Positions 1-8,392 of a stretch of 64,000 nt of DNA are shown piece by piece. Under the pieces are notes generated by a model, which saw only the letters and a list, made by a program, of their open reading frames with translations, ran no database searches and was not told the DNA's origin. A program made the position numbers and the translations under genes. This stretch comes from Gammaproteobacteria bacterium (GTDB taxonomy: Bacteria > Pseudomonadota > Gammaproteobacteria > Pseudomonadales > Porticoccaceae), in the NCBI GenBank assembly GCA_018069465.1, contig JAGPUW010000014.1, positions 62,001 to 126,000 of the forward strand, in the 5' to 3' direction. Positions within the stretch are counted from its first letter, which is position 1. Every line of letters starts with the position of its first letter.

Positions 1-1
1 T

Positions 2-397
2 GACTTCGGTGTCAGCTTTATTTCGCAAAATGGTTTCTCCTCGGGCCAGTTGCGGGGTGTTGAAATCTCCGACACCGGCGTTATTTTCGCCCGATACACC
101 AACGGTCAGTCGTTCGCACTGGGTCAGGTGGCCCTGGCTAACTTTGCCAACCAGCAGGGCTTACAGCCTTTGGGTAGCACCGCCTGGGCAGAGACTTTTG
201 CCTCGGGTGTGGCCACGGTGAGTGAGCCGGGCACGGCGGGTCTGGGTCTGATTCAGTCCGGTGCGCTGGAGGATTCCAATGTCGACATCACCCAGCAACT
301 GGTGAATATGATTACCGCCCAGCGCAACTTCCAGGCCAACGCTCAGGTCATTCAAACGGAAGATACGGTGACCCAAACCGTGATCAACTTGCGTTAA
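2..397 (+). CDS. flgE: Flagellar hook protein FlgE, C-terminal part (5' end outside window)
   Basis: Partial gene: the reading frame is open from the first bases and ends at TAA 395-397, leaving about 131 C-terminal residues. FlgE polymerises into the hook outside the cell, joining rod to filament. The visible part has the family's C-terminal landmarks: the [15 protein letters not shown] stretch and the terminal D0 helix with [21 protein letters not shown], followed by [10 protein letters not shown]. It is followed after 36 bp by flgF, as in the flgBCDEFGHIJKL order of polar-flagellated gammaproteobacteria, so flgB, flgC and flgD probably lie just upstream of the window. Identification is certain; the total length is unknown. 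Confidence 0.96.
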   Translation, partial: DFGVSFISQNGFSSGQLRGVEISDTGVIFARYTNGQSFALGQVALANFANQQGLQPLGSTAWAETFASGVATVSEPGTAGLGLIQSGALEDSNVDITQQLVNMITAQRNFQANAQVIQTEDTVTQTVINLR

Positions 398-433
398 ACA
401 CCTTACTTTACGCACTGAATAGGCTGAACAGTT

Positions 434-1171
434 ATGGGCAACTATCTTTATACATCAATGGTCAGCGCCAGCCAGATTATGCGCGGCATGGCTGATGTTA
501 CGCACAACCTGGCCAATGCCAGCACCACCGGCTTTCGCGCCGACCTGGCGATGTTTAAATCGGTAACAGTTCCCGGTGCGGTCAATGGTGGTGGTGCGCC
601 GGTGTATGAGCGCGTGGGTATCGACACCACTTTTGGTGCCCTGCAAAACACCGGTGTTGACCTCGATGTTGCCGTCAGTGGTGACGGCTGGATAGCGGTG
701 GAGGCATCGGGTGGTGGCGAAGCCTATACCCGCCGTGGCGATCTGCGTCTCGACGCCAACGGCCAGCTCACCAATGGTGCCGGTCAGGCGATTATCGGTG
801 ATGGCGGGCTGCTGGCCATACCGCCACACACCAAGATGGAAATAGCCGCCGATGGCACCATCTCGATTCAGCCCTTAGGGCAGGGTCCAGATACCGTTGC
901 CGTGGTGGGCCGTATCAAGCTGGTCAGTCTCAACAGTGAGGCTCTGTATAAAGATAAGAGTGGCCTGTTGCGGCTCAAAGACGGGGCCACTGCCGATGAG
1001 GACGCCGGTGTGTCACTCATATCGGGCTCTCTTGAGACCAGCAATGTTAATACCATCTCCACCATGGTGAAGATGATCGAGCTGCAAAGAAGTTATGAAA
1101 CCCAGATCAAGATGATGAAAACCGCTGCCGATAATGATCGCGCCTCAGCGGCATTGATGAAAATGAATTGA
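434..1171 (+). CDS. flgF: Flagellar proximal rod protein FlgF
   Basis: A 245-residue rod subunit, normal for FlgF. The N-terminus (YTSMVSASQIMRGMADVTHN, then LANASTTGFRA) is the flagellar axial-protein signature that forms the D0 coiled coil. The C-terminus (LETSNVNTISTMVKMIELQR, then SYETQIKMMKTA) is the matching helix. FlgF follows flgE and precedes flgG by 50 bp, and differs from FlgG in having a shorter middle. It is exported by the flagellar type III system without a cleaved signal peptide and assembles in the periplasmic part of the rod. Confidence 0.95.
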   Translation: MGNYLYTSMVSASQIMRGMADVTHNLANASTTGFRADLAMFKSVTVPGAVNGGGAPVYERVGIDTTFGALQNTGVDLDVAVSGDGWIAVEASGGGEAYTRRGDLRLDANGQLTNGAGQAIIGDGGLLAIPPHTKMEIAADGTISIQPLGQGPDTVAVVGRIKLVSLNSEALYKDKSGLLRLKDGATADEDAGVSLISGSLETSNVNTISTMVKMIELQRSYETQIKMMKTAADNDRASAALMKMN

Positions 1172-1221
1172 TCCCTTAATAGGGGATGACGGACAAATAA
1201 AGACGGTATTGGGGAACAAAA

Positions 1222-2007
1222 ATGCAAGAATCTCTGTGGATAGCAAAGACCGGACTGGACGCCCAGCAGACGCGCATGGCGACCATTTCCAACAACCTCG
1301 CCAACGTTAGTACAGCGGGTTTCAAGCGTGGGCGGGCTGTTTTTGAAGACCTGCTCTATCAAAACCTGCGTCAGGTCGGCGCCCAGTCCTCCCAGGACAC
1401 CGAGCTGCCCTCGGGTTTGATGCAGGGCACGGGTGTGCGCGTGGTTGCCACAGAAAAGCTCTTCACCCAGGGCAATCTTGAGACCACAGAAAACGCCCTC
1501 GACGTGGCGATTGAAGGCAAGGGTTTTATTCAGGTACTAATGCCCGACGGCACGATCTCCTATACCCGCGATGGCTCAATGGCTCTCGACTCCGAAGGGC
1601 AGATGGTTACCTCCAACGGCTACCCGATCGAGCCCTCTATCACCATCCCTCAGGATTCCCAGTCGATCACCATTGGCAGCGATGGCACCGTCTCAGTGTT
1701 GGCGCCCGGTGATACCGCGCCCACCCAGGTCGGCACCTTGCAGCTGGCTGACTTTGTGAACCCCGCGGGCTTGCAGGCGATTGGTAAGAACCTCTATCTG
1801 GAATCGGGCTCCAGTGGCAATCCGCAAACTGGCAACCCCGGTTTGAATGGCCTGGGGTCGATTATGCAGGGCTACATTGAGAGCTCCAATGTCAATGTAG
1901 TGGAAGAGCTGGTGTCGATGATCGAAACCCAGCGCGCCTACGAAATGAACTCCAAGGCGATTTCCACTACCGATCAAATGCTCCAGTACATCAGCAACAA
2001 CCTGTAA
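1222..2007 (+). CDS. flgG: Flagellar distal rod protein FlgG
   Basis: A 261-residue distal rod protein, the family's usual length. The N-terminus ([19 protein letters not shown], then [20 protein letters not shown]) and C-terminus ([30 protein letters not shown]) are the canonical FlgG motifs. FlgG forms the drive shaft that passes through the LP-ring bushing made by the next two genes, flgH and flgI. The ATG is preceded by GGGG at a reasonable distance. The product is a type III export substrate with no signal peptide. Confidence 0.96.
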   Translation: MQESLWIAKTGLDAQQTRMATISNNLANVSTAGFKRGRAVFEDLLYQNLRQVGAQSSQDTELPSGLMQGTGVRVVATEKLFTQGNLETTENALDVAIEGKGFIQVLMPDGTISYTRDGSMALDSEGQMVTSNGYPIEPSITIPQDSQSITIGSDGTVSVLAPGDTAPTQVGTLQLADFVNPAGLQAIGKNLYLESGSSGNPQTGNPGLNGLGSIMQGYIESSNVNVVEELVSMIETQRAYEMNSKAISTTDQMLQYISNNL

Positions 2008-2037
2008 GTCAGGATTGAATCTCAAGGGGATAGCGTT

Positions 2038-2715
2038 ATGAAAACAGCATTGCTAAAGCGCCTCCAGTCTATTTGTCTACTCGGCGCAGTGACAATATTA
2101 AGTGCCTGCACGGTAATGCCCGAACAAAGTGAGCCGGGTTACGAGTCGGCGGCACCCATTGCCATGGTCAGGCCCGAGCAAAATACCGGCAGCCTGTACC
2201 AGACCGGTTACGACATGGTCTTGTTTGAAGACCAGCGCGCCAGCCGTGTCGGCGACATTATTCAGGTCTTGCTAGTTGAGCAAACGGATGCGGCGAAAAC
2301 CAGCAAAACGGAAATTGATAAAGACAGTAAAACCACTTTACCTGCGCCCACGCTGTTTGGTGAGCTGCTCGACGATCTCGGTATCGGCCTCGACTCCAGT
2401 TCCGAGTTCGAGGGCGAGGGCAAGAGCAATCAAAGCAATCATCTCAGCGGCAGTATTGCAGTGACGGTTTCCCAGGTTCTGCCCAATGGCAACCTCGTGG
2501 TGCAGGGTGAAAAGTGGATACAGATAAACCAGGGCGGTGAGTTTATTCGCATCAAAGGCATCGTTCGACCCTCCGATGTGAGCTCTAACAACACAGTGCG
2601 CTCAACCCACATTGCCGATGCCAAGATTTCCTATGGCGGCAAGGGCGCGGTGAGTGAATCCAACGTCACCGGCTGGGTGGTGCGCTTCTTTATGAGCCCC
2701 CTTTGGCCCTTTTGA
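2038..2715 (+). CDS. flgH: Flagellar L-ring lipoprotein FlgH
   Basis: A 225-residue outer-membrane lipoprotein that forms the L ring around the rod. A short signal peptide ends in the lipobox LSAC with lipidated Cys24. The body carries FlgH features: the YQTGYDMVLFEDQRASRVGD segment, then IIQVLLVEQTDA, and the conserved end GNLVVQGEKWIQINQGGEFI followed by RIKGIVRPSDV. The C-terminus ends VRFFMSPLWPF, close to the usual end. It is secreted by Sec and Lol, unlike the rod subunits. It is followed by flgI after 31 bp with a GCAGGAG ribosome-binding site. Confidence 0.95.
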   Translation: MKTALLKRLQSICLLGAVTILSACTVMPEQSEPGYESAAPIAMVRPEQNTGSLYQTGYDMVLFEDQRASRVGDIIQVLLVEQTDAAKTSKTEIDKDSKTTLPAPTLFGELLDDLGIGLDSSSEFEGEGKSNQSNHLSGSIAVTVSQVLPNGNLVVQGEKWIQINQGGEFIRIKGIVRPSDVSSNNTVRSTHIADAKISYGGKGAVSESNVTGWVVRFFMSPLWPF

Positions 2716-2746
2716 TGAATTAATCGTGACCGAGCAGGAGTAGATA

Positions 2747-3895
2747 ATGATGTCGATACAAAAAATAAAGCGCTTTCTCAAGTGCCAGCGTTTGCCCAGC
2801 TTTGTGGCTGCGCTGTTGCTCTGCGCTGCGCTGCCTGCGGCGGCTGAGCGACTGAAAGATATCGCCTCTATTGCCGGTGTGCGCTCCAACCATCTGGTGG
2901 GTTATGGCCTGGTGATTGGTCTCAATGGCAGTGGCGATTCGACCAACTCGGCACCGTTTACCGTGCAGAGCTTGAAAAGCATGCTCGCCAAATTTGGCGT
3001 GGTCGTGCCGCCGGGTGTCAACCCGTCCTTAAAAAATGTCGCCGCAGTGATGGTGCATGCCCAGCTGCCGCCCTTTGCCAAGCCGGGCCAAACCATTGAT
3101 ATCACAGTGTCTTCCATCGCCAATGCAAAAAGCCTGCGTGGCGGCAGTTTATTGATGGCGCCATTGAAGGGTGCCGATGGTCAGACCTATGCCATCGCCC
3201 AGGGCAATATGGTGGTTGGTGGTTTTGGTGCCGAGGGCGGTGATGGTTCCAGTGTCACCGTTAATATCCCCAGCGTTGGTCGTATTCCCAACGGCGCGAC
3301 GGTTGAGCGCTCGGTGCCCACCCCCTTTTCTCAGGCCGGCCCCCTGGTGCTGAATTTGAAAACCCCGGATTTCACCACCGCGATGCGCGTCGCGGAGAAA
3401 ATTAATGCCGTGGTTGGCGACGGCACCGCGCTGCCGATAGACAGTACTTCTATCCAGGTACAGGCGCCAGCCAACCAGGGCCAGAAGGTGGCGTTTTTAG
3501 CCATGTTGCAGGCCATGGATGTCACGCCCGGTGAGGCGCCAGCGCGCGTTATCGTCAATGCTCGTACGGGCACCATCGTGATTGATAGCCATGTGCGCGT
3601 GATGCCGGTTGCCGTGGCCCATGGCAGCCTTACAGTCTCTGTTTCAGAATCACTCGATGTCAGCCAGCCCGGTGCTTTTGCCCGGCGCGGGCGCACCGTG
3701 GTAACGCCCAGCTCGGATGTGGCGATCACTCAGGAAAATAACCCGATGTTTTTGCTGGGCAAGGAATCGGGTGTCTCGCTGGAAGAAGTGGTAAGAGCGG
3801 TCAACAACATCGGTGCCGCCCCGGGCGACATGGTGTCGATTCTTGAAGCGCTGAAACAGGCCGGTGCCCTGCGCGCCGAATTGATAGTGATATAG
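2747..3895 (+). CDS. flgI: Flagellar P-ring protein FlgI
   Basis: A 382-residue periplasmic P-ring protein. The Sec signal peptide spans about residues 1-33 (hydrophobic [15 protein letters not shown], cleavage near ER). The mature N-terminus, [20 protein letters not shown] and [11 protein letters not shown], is diagnostic. The second Met, one codon downstream, is an equally possible start. With FlgH it makes the LP-ring bushing; flgJ follows 10 bp later and clears peptidoglycan for it. The C-terminal half contains the conserved [20 protein letters not shown] and the end [17 protein letters not shown]. Confidence 0.95.
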   Translation: MMSIQKIKRFLKCQRLPSFVAALLLCAALPAAAERLKDIASIAGVRSNHLVGYGLVIGLNGSGDSTNSAPFTVQSLKSMLAKFGVVVPPGVNPSLKNVAAVMVHAQLPPFAKPGQTIDITVSSIANAKSLRGGSLLMAPLKGADGQTYAIAQGNMVVGGFGAEGGDGSSVTVNIPSVGRIPNGATVERSVPTPFSQAGPLVLNLKTPDFTTAMRVAEKINAVVGDGTALPIDSTSIQVQAPANQGQKVAFLAMLQAMDVTPGEAPARVIVNARTGTIVIDSHVRVMPVAVAHGSLTVSVSESLDVSQPGAFARRGRTVVTPSSDVAITQENNPMFLLGKESGVSLEEVVRAVNNIGAAPGDMVSILEALKQAGALRAELIVI

Positions 3896-3905
3896 GGATT
3901 CAGTC

Positions 3906-4943
3906 ATGGCCATTCAAGCACTATCCAGTCAGCAAACCTCAGCCCAGCAGATCTACCACAGTTTTTCTGGCTTTGAGCAGATGCGCGCCCAGGCCCGCGA
4001 TGGCGATAGCGAGGCCCTGTCGGGCGCGGCCAAACAGTTCGAGTCCGTATTTGTGCAGATGATGCTCAAGGCCATGCGCGACACCGTGCCCGAAGGCGGT
4101 TTGTTTGACAGCGAGCAAGGGGACTTTTACGAGGGCATGTTTGACCAGCAAATTTCTCTCAATATTGCCAACGGCAAAGGCATTGGCCTGGCCGAGGTGA
4201 TTGAGCGACAGCTTGGCAAAACGAATGCCGGTGCCGCCGCTCACGGCGAATTGACTCATGGGCGAGACGCCCCTTTCGAATTGACCTCTGGGCGAGACGC
4301 CCCTTTGAAAATGCCGCTGCGCTCACCCTTTACCGCTTTGCGTCCCCTTGCTATCGACGCGCCTGGGGTGAACATCCCGGCGCATAAAGAGGTGAGTGAG
4401 GCGCTCGCTAACGCAAAAATCTCACCTACGTGGGCACCCGCCAGCCCCCAGGCCTTTGCGGCTGAACTGCGCCCCTTCGCCCAACGCGCGGCGGCCGAGC
4501 TCGGTGTCAGCGAGAACCTGCTGATTGCCCAGGCTGCGCTGGAAACTGGCTGGGGTCAAAAAGTCATACCGCGCAACGACGGCGGCAGTAGTTTTAACCT
4601 GTTTGGCATTAAGGCCAATGCCACCTGGCAGGGCGATAAAGCCAGCACCAGCACTCTCGAATACCGCGACGGCATCGCCCAGCGCGAGCGCGCCGAGTTT
4701 CGCGCCTACGACTCACTGGAAAAATCTTTCGACGATTACGTCGCTTTTTTGCGTGAACAACCGCGCTATAGCGATGCATTAAAAGCAGCGGATGATAGTG
4801 GTTTTGCCAAAGGTCTACAGAGCAGCGGCTATGCCACTGATCCTGCTTATGCAGAAAAAGTACTCGCCGTGAAAGAGCGACTCGACAAAGACTGGGCCAA
4901 GGATTTGGCCTCAGTGTTAACAATTACGGGCGACAGGAGCTAG
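3906..4943 (+). CDS. flgJ: Rod-cap and peptidoglycan hydrolase FlgJ, with a duplicated insert in the linker
   Basis: A 345-residue two-domain protein. The N-terminal rod-binding domain (about 30-105) contains AAKQFESVFVQMMLKAMRDT. The C-terminal domain (about 185-340) is a GH73-type glucosaminidase with catalytic Glu213 in IAQAALETGWGQK. FlgJ caps the growing rod and opens the peptidoglycan so the rod can pass. The interdomain linker contains a tandem ten-residue repeat (ELTHGRDAPF/ELTSGRDAPL, residues 115-134), encoded by two 30-bp units that each hold a GC-rich hairpin. This looks like a small repeat element tolerated in a flexible region. flgK starts 4 bp after the stop. Confidence 0.93.
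   Translation: MAIQALSSQQTSAQQIYHSFSGFEQMRAQARDGDSEALSGAAKQFESVFVQMMLKAMRDTVPEGGLFDSEQGDFYEGMFDQQISLNIANGKGIGLAEVIERQLGKTNAGAAAHGELTHGRDAPFELTSGRDAPLKMPLRSPFTALRPLAIDAPGVNIPAHKEVSEALANAKISPTWAPASPQAFAAELRPFAQRAAAELGVSENLLIAQAALETGWGQKVIPRNDGGSSFNLFGIKANATWQGDKASTSTLEYRDGIAQRERAEFRAYDSLEKSFDDYVAFLREQPRYSDALKAADDSGFAKGLQSSGYATDPAYAEKVLAVKERLDKDWAKDLASVLTITGDRS
4248..4307 (+). repeat. Tandem 30-bp duplication with hairpins inside flgJ
   Basis: Two adjacent 30-bp units (4248-4277 and 4278-4307) match at 26 of 30 positions by eye. Each contains the 13-base inverted repeat GGGCGAGACGCCC (5-bp arms, 3-base loop) at 4260-4272 and 4290-4302. The units are in frame with flgJ and add twenty residues to the linker. 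Their GC-rich palindromic cores suggest a mobile or replication-slippage-prone small repeat rather than ordinary coding drift. Confidence 0.85.
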
Positions 4944-4947
4944 CGCC

Positions 4948-6852
4948 ATGGCTGACTTATTAGGCATTGCTACATCCGGGCTGGGCGCGATTCAAAAGGC
5001 GCTGAGTACCACCGGGCACAATATTGCCAATGTGAATACCGAGGGCTATAGCCGCCAGGTTGCCGATTTCCAAACCCTGCCGGCCCAGCGCCTTGGCGAC
5101 TCATATTTGGGCAGTGGAGTTGAGATCGGCAATGTGCGCCGTGCCTACGATAGTTTTGTGGTGGACGAATTGCGCACCCGCTCCAGTAAGCTGGGTTTTG
5201 CTACCTCTTTTGAATCGCTGGCCTCCAGCATGGATAAGCTGGTTGGCGACAGTGACAACGGTCTGGCGCCGGCTATGGAGGGTTTTTTCAACTCCGTGCA
5301 GGGTGTTGCCAGTGACCCCAGTAGCCTCTCGGCACGGCAAATATTGTTGTCTGATGCACAAATTCTTACCGACCGCTTTACCCAGCTCAATGCCAGCTTG
5401 CTGGGCTTTGAGCGCGATGCCAATAGTCGTATTACCTCCGCAGTCGGTGAGATTAACGGCCTGGTGGAAAACATTGCCGAGCTCAATGGCGACATCGTAC
5501 TGGCGCTGGGCAGCGGTGGTTTGCCCAATGACCTGCTCGACCAGCGTGACACCCTGCTGATGCAGCTCTCAGAAAAAGTGGGCATTAAAACCATTGAGCA
5601 AACCGATGGTGCCATTAATGTCTTTATCGGCAAGGGTCAGCCGATGGTAGTTGGCGGTACGGCTCGGCAGTTGGTGGTGGTCGATAGCCCCGTCTACCCC
5701 GGTCGACTGGACGTTGGTGTGGCTCAGCCCGGCGGTAGCACCCAGTTAATTTCCAACCAACTCAGTGGTGGTGAGCTACCGGGGGTGATGGAATTTCGCA
5801 CGCGAGTGCTCGACCCCGCGATAGCGGAATTGGGGCGCCTCGCCACCGGTCTTACCGACTTAATGAATGCCCAGCACAACCTCGGTGTCGATTTAAACGG
5901 TCAGTTAGGCGGTGATTTCTTTTCCACAATTAGCCCCTCTATCAGCCCCTCGACCAACAATACCGGGGGCGCAACGATAAGCCTTAATATCGACAATGTG
6001 TCCAACCTTGAGGCCTCAGACTACCTGCTGGTTTACGACGGCGCCCAGTGGGGCTTAACGCGAACCTCCGATGGTGCGTTTAGCAGTGGTGCCGGGCCCT
6101 TCGTTCTCGACGGCATAACAGTGAGTATTGCCGGTGCTGCCCCGGCGGCGGGAGATACTTTTTTGCTGCGTCCGGTGCACGGTGCAGCTGGGCAGTTTGG
6201 GCTGGAGTTGTCGGCGGCAGATCAGGTGGCCGCAGGAGCACCCGTCACCTCATCCCTGTCGTTGTCCAATACCGGTTCTGCCGGTGTTGCTGACTTGACG
6301 GTGAGTACCCCGGCGGGCTTGCCGGTGCCAACGGTGACTCTGACCTTTGACGCGGCCCTCAATGTTTACAATGTGGCTGGCGGCCCGGGTGGCACCGTCG
6401 CTTTTACGCCCGCTACCGATAGCGGCGGAGTGACGCGCAGCTTCCCGACACTGGGTGGGCTCAGTTTTACCCTCAGTGGCATCCCCAATGATGGGGACGT
6501 CATTACCCTCGGCCCCAATACCGGCTCACCCGGTGACAATCGCAATGCGCTGTTGTTGGGCGGCATGCAAAGCCAGGCCTTACTCGACGGCAGTTCGGCC
6601 ACTTTTGGCGAGGCCTACAGCGGCATGATTGGTGGTGTGGGTGTCGCCACCCGCCAGGCCCAGGCCAATTTGCAGGCCGAAGACAGTTTAATGGATAACG
6701 CTATCGCCACCCGCGAGCGTATTTCCGGTGTCAATCTTGAGCAGGAGGCCGCGGAACTCGTGCGCTTGCAGCAGGCTTATCAGGCTGCCGCCCAGCTGGT
6801 TTCCATTACCGACACCCTCTTTCAGACCTTACTGCGTGCCACGGCGCGTTAG
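4948..6852 (+). CDS. flgK: Hook-filament junction protein FlgK (HAP1)
   Basis: A 634-residue hook-associated protein that forms the first junction layer between hook and filament. The N-terminus (MADLLGIATSGLGAIQKALS, TTGHNIANVNTEGYSRQ) and C-terminus (ISGVNLEQEAAELVRLQQAY, QAAAQLVSITDTLFQTLL) are the conserved D0/D1 elements. The central part, about residues 330-530, is Gly/Ser/Thr-rich and variable. It starts 4 bp after flgJ and is followed by flgL after 17 bp, so flgJ, flgK and flgL are presumably co-transcribed. In polar systems flgKL often belong to the late class; I see no separate promoter here. Confidence 0.95.
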   Translation: MADLLGIATSGLGAIQKALSTTGHNIANVNTEGYSRQVADFQTLPAQRLGDSYLGSGVEIGNVRRAYDSFVVDELRTRSSKLGFATSFESLASSMDKLVGDSDNGLAPAMEGFFNSVQGVASDPSSLSARQILLSDAQILTDRFTQLNASLLGFERDANSRITSAVGEINGLVENIAELNGDIVLALGSGGLPNDLLDQRDTLLMQLSEKVGIKTIEQTDGAINVFIGKGQPMVVGGTARQLVVVDSPVYPGRLDVGVAQPGGSTQLISNQLSGGELPGVMEFRTRVLDPAIAELGRLATGLTDLMNAQHNLGVDLNGQLGGDFFSTISPSISPSTNNTGGATISLNIDNVSNLEASDYLLVYDGAQWGLTRTSDGAFSSGAGPFVLDGITVSIAGAAPAAGDTFLLRPVHGAAGQFGLELSAADQVAAGAPVTSSLSLSNTGSAGVADLTVSTPAGLPVPTVTLTFDAALNVYNVAGGPGGTVAFTPATDSGGVTRSFPTLGGLSFTLSGIPNDGDVITLGPNTGSPGDNRNALLLGGMQSQALLDGSSATFGEAYSGMIGGVGVATRQAQANLQAEDSLMDNAIATRERISGVNLEQEAAELVRLQQAYQAAAQLVSITDTLFQTLLRATAR

Positions 6853-6869
6853 AGGCTAGTGAGTAAACT

Positions 6870-8072
6870 ATGACTATTTCAACGACACAGATTTTCCGCC
6901 AGGGCATTAACGCCGTGCTTGACCAACAGGAAGGGTTATCGCGCACCCAGCTCGAAATTGCCAGTGGCAAGCGTATCCAAACGCCGTCAGATGACCCCTC
7001 CGGGGCGGTTAAATCGATTGATATCAAAGAGCAAATCGCCACCGCCGAACAGCACCTGCGCAATGGCGATTTTGCCCGCACCGAGTTATCTCTCGAAGAG
7101 GGGGCCATGACTGGCGCCCAAAATGTCTTGCAGCGGGTGCGCGAGCTGATGATTCAGGCCAACAATGACACCCAGTCAGAGAGCACGCGCCAGGGTATCG
7201 CCACCGAAATACGCGCCCGCCGCGATGAACTCCTCGCCCTGGCCAATGCTCGCAACGCCAGCGGTGACTTCCTATTTGCCGGTTTTAAACTCGACAGCCA
7301 ACCCTTTAGCCTGAGCGGTGGCAGTGTGGTTTACAGTGGCGACCAGGGCCAGCGGCGCATCCAGGTTGGCCCCTCGTCGCTGGTGCCAGTCAGCGATTCC
7401 GGCGTCGATGTGTTTCAGTTGATCAAAACCGGCAATGGCAAGCTAGCGGTGGATAATACCGTCGCCAATACCGGTTCGGGTGTGGTCAAATCCCTCAGTC
7501 AAAACAGTAGTTTCACTAGCGATACCTACACCTTGAGCTTTATTCAGCTGGCCCCCACCGACCCCATTACCTATGAGGTGCGCGATTCGAGTGCGGCCCT
7601 GGTTTCCTCCGGCAATTATGTAACCGGTGACTCCATCGCCTTTAATGGCATTACTATGGTGGTCGATGGTGAGCCTGATAATGGCGACAGCTTCACCGTT
7701 AGCCCCTCGACCAATCAGGATGTTTTTACCACGCTGAATAATATTATTGCCGCTCTTGAGGCCCCTTCAACCTTTCTGGCAGACAATGCTCGCCTGCACA
7801 ACGATATGAACGAAGGGCTGGAAAATATTGACCGAGGACTGGATAACATCCTGCGTATTCGCTCCAACATCGGTTCGCGGCTGAACAACCTCGATAGCCA
7901 GAGTGAGGTCAATGAGAACTTCCTGCTGCGCATGAAAAGTGCGATATCGGAAATTCAGGATCTCGACTTCGCCGAGGCCATCAGCCGGCTCAGCTCTCAG
8001 GCCACATCCTTAGAGGCCGCCCAAAAAGTGTTTATCGAAGTGCAGGGCCTCTCCCTCTTCGATTTCCTGTAG
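6870..8072 (+). CDS. flgL: Hook-filament junction protein FlgL (HAP3)
   Basis: A 400-residue flagellin-like junction protein. The N-terminus (ISTTQIFRQGINAVLDQQEG, then SGKRIQTPSDDPSGAVK) and C-terminus (DLDFAEAISRLSSQATSLEA, AQKVFIEVQGLSLFDFL) are characteristic of FlgL rather than FliC. It lies between FlgK and the filament. It is the last gene of the flg run; the next 320 bp hold the flagellin promoter. FlgL is a type III export substrate without a signal peptide. Confidence 0.95.
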   Translation: MTISTTQIFRQGINAVLDQQEGLSRTQLEIASGKRIQTPSDDPSGAVKSIDIKEQIATAEQHLRNGDFARTELSLEEGAMTGAQNVLQRVRELMIQANNDTQSESTRQGIATEIRARRDELLALANARNASGDFLFAGFKLDSQPFSLSGGSVVYSGDQGQRRIQVGPSSLVPVSDSGVDVFQLIKTGNGKLAVDNTVANTGSGVVKSLSQNSSFTSDTYTLSFIQLAPTDPITYEVRDSSAALVSSGNYVTGDSIAFNGITMVVDGEPDNGDSFTVSPSTNQDVFTTLNNIIAALEAPSTFLADNARLHNDMNEGLENIDRGLDNILRIRSNIGSRLNNLDSQSEVNENFLLRMKSAISEIQDLDFAEAISRLSSQATSLEAAQKVFIEVQGLSLFDFL

Positions 8073-8233
8073 ATTCCCCTCTGGCGGATTAAATTTCAGC
8101 CTCAATTGCCCCAGGCTTTAGTGATCAGCTTTCTTTTTGCTCGCATTGACGAGCCTGAATTGATTTGAAAGCGGCAAAAAACTTGAACCCCGTCACAAAA
8201 GCACCGCCATCCATAAATATCTGCAAAAAGCCC

Positions 8234-8260
8234 TAAAGATTCTCCCGCCCCTGTCGATAA
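8234..8260 (+). promoter_or_regulatory. Sigma-28 (FliA) promoter of fliC
   Basis: TAAAG at 8234-8238 and GTCGATAA at 8253-8260. From TAAA to the -10 element there are exactly 15 bases, the spacing of the enterobacterial FliA consensus TAAA-N15-GCCGATAA, with one mismatch in the -10. It gives a flagellin leader of about 125 bases. fliA itself is in this window at 28102-28824. Confidence 0.85.
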
Positions 8261-8270
8261 CTATTGCGGA

Positions 8271-8335
8271 GGCAGCACTTACACCATTACTTACATCATG
8301 TGCTAGCAAAGTGTAATAACAAGGTAAGTGCCGCC
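8271..8335 (+). other. Long hairpin in the fliC 5' leader
   Basis: GGCAGCACTTAC (8271-8282) pairs with GTAAGTGCCGCC (8324-8335) through 11 of 12 positions. The interval holds a second nested pairing, ATTACTT with AAGTGTAAT. This would place a two-tier stem-loop between the sigma-28 transcription start and the AGGAG ribosome-binding site at 8381-8385. It may stabilise flagellin mRNA or regulate translation; function is inferred only from position. Confidence 0.6.
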
Positions 8336-8392
8336 GTAATCAGCAAAGTATAAGTAGACAAGCAAACCGCGAGTTTGCGCAGGAGCTATAAA

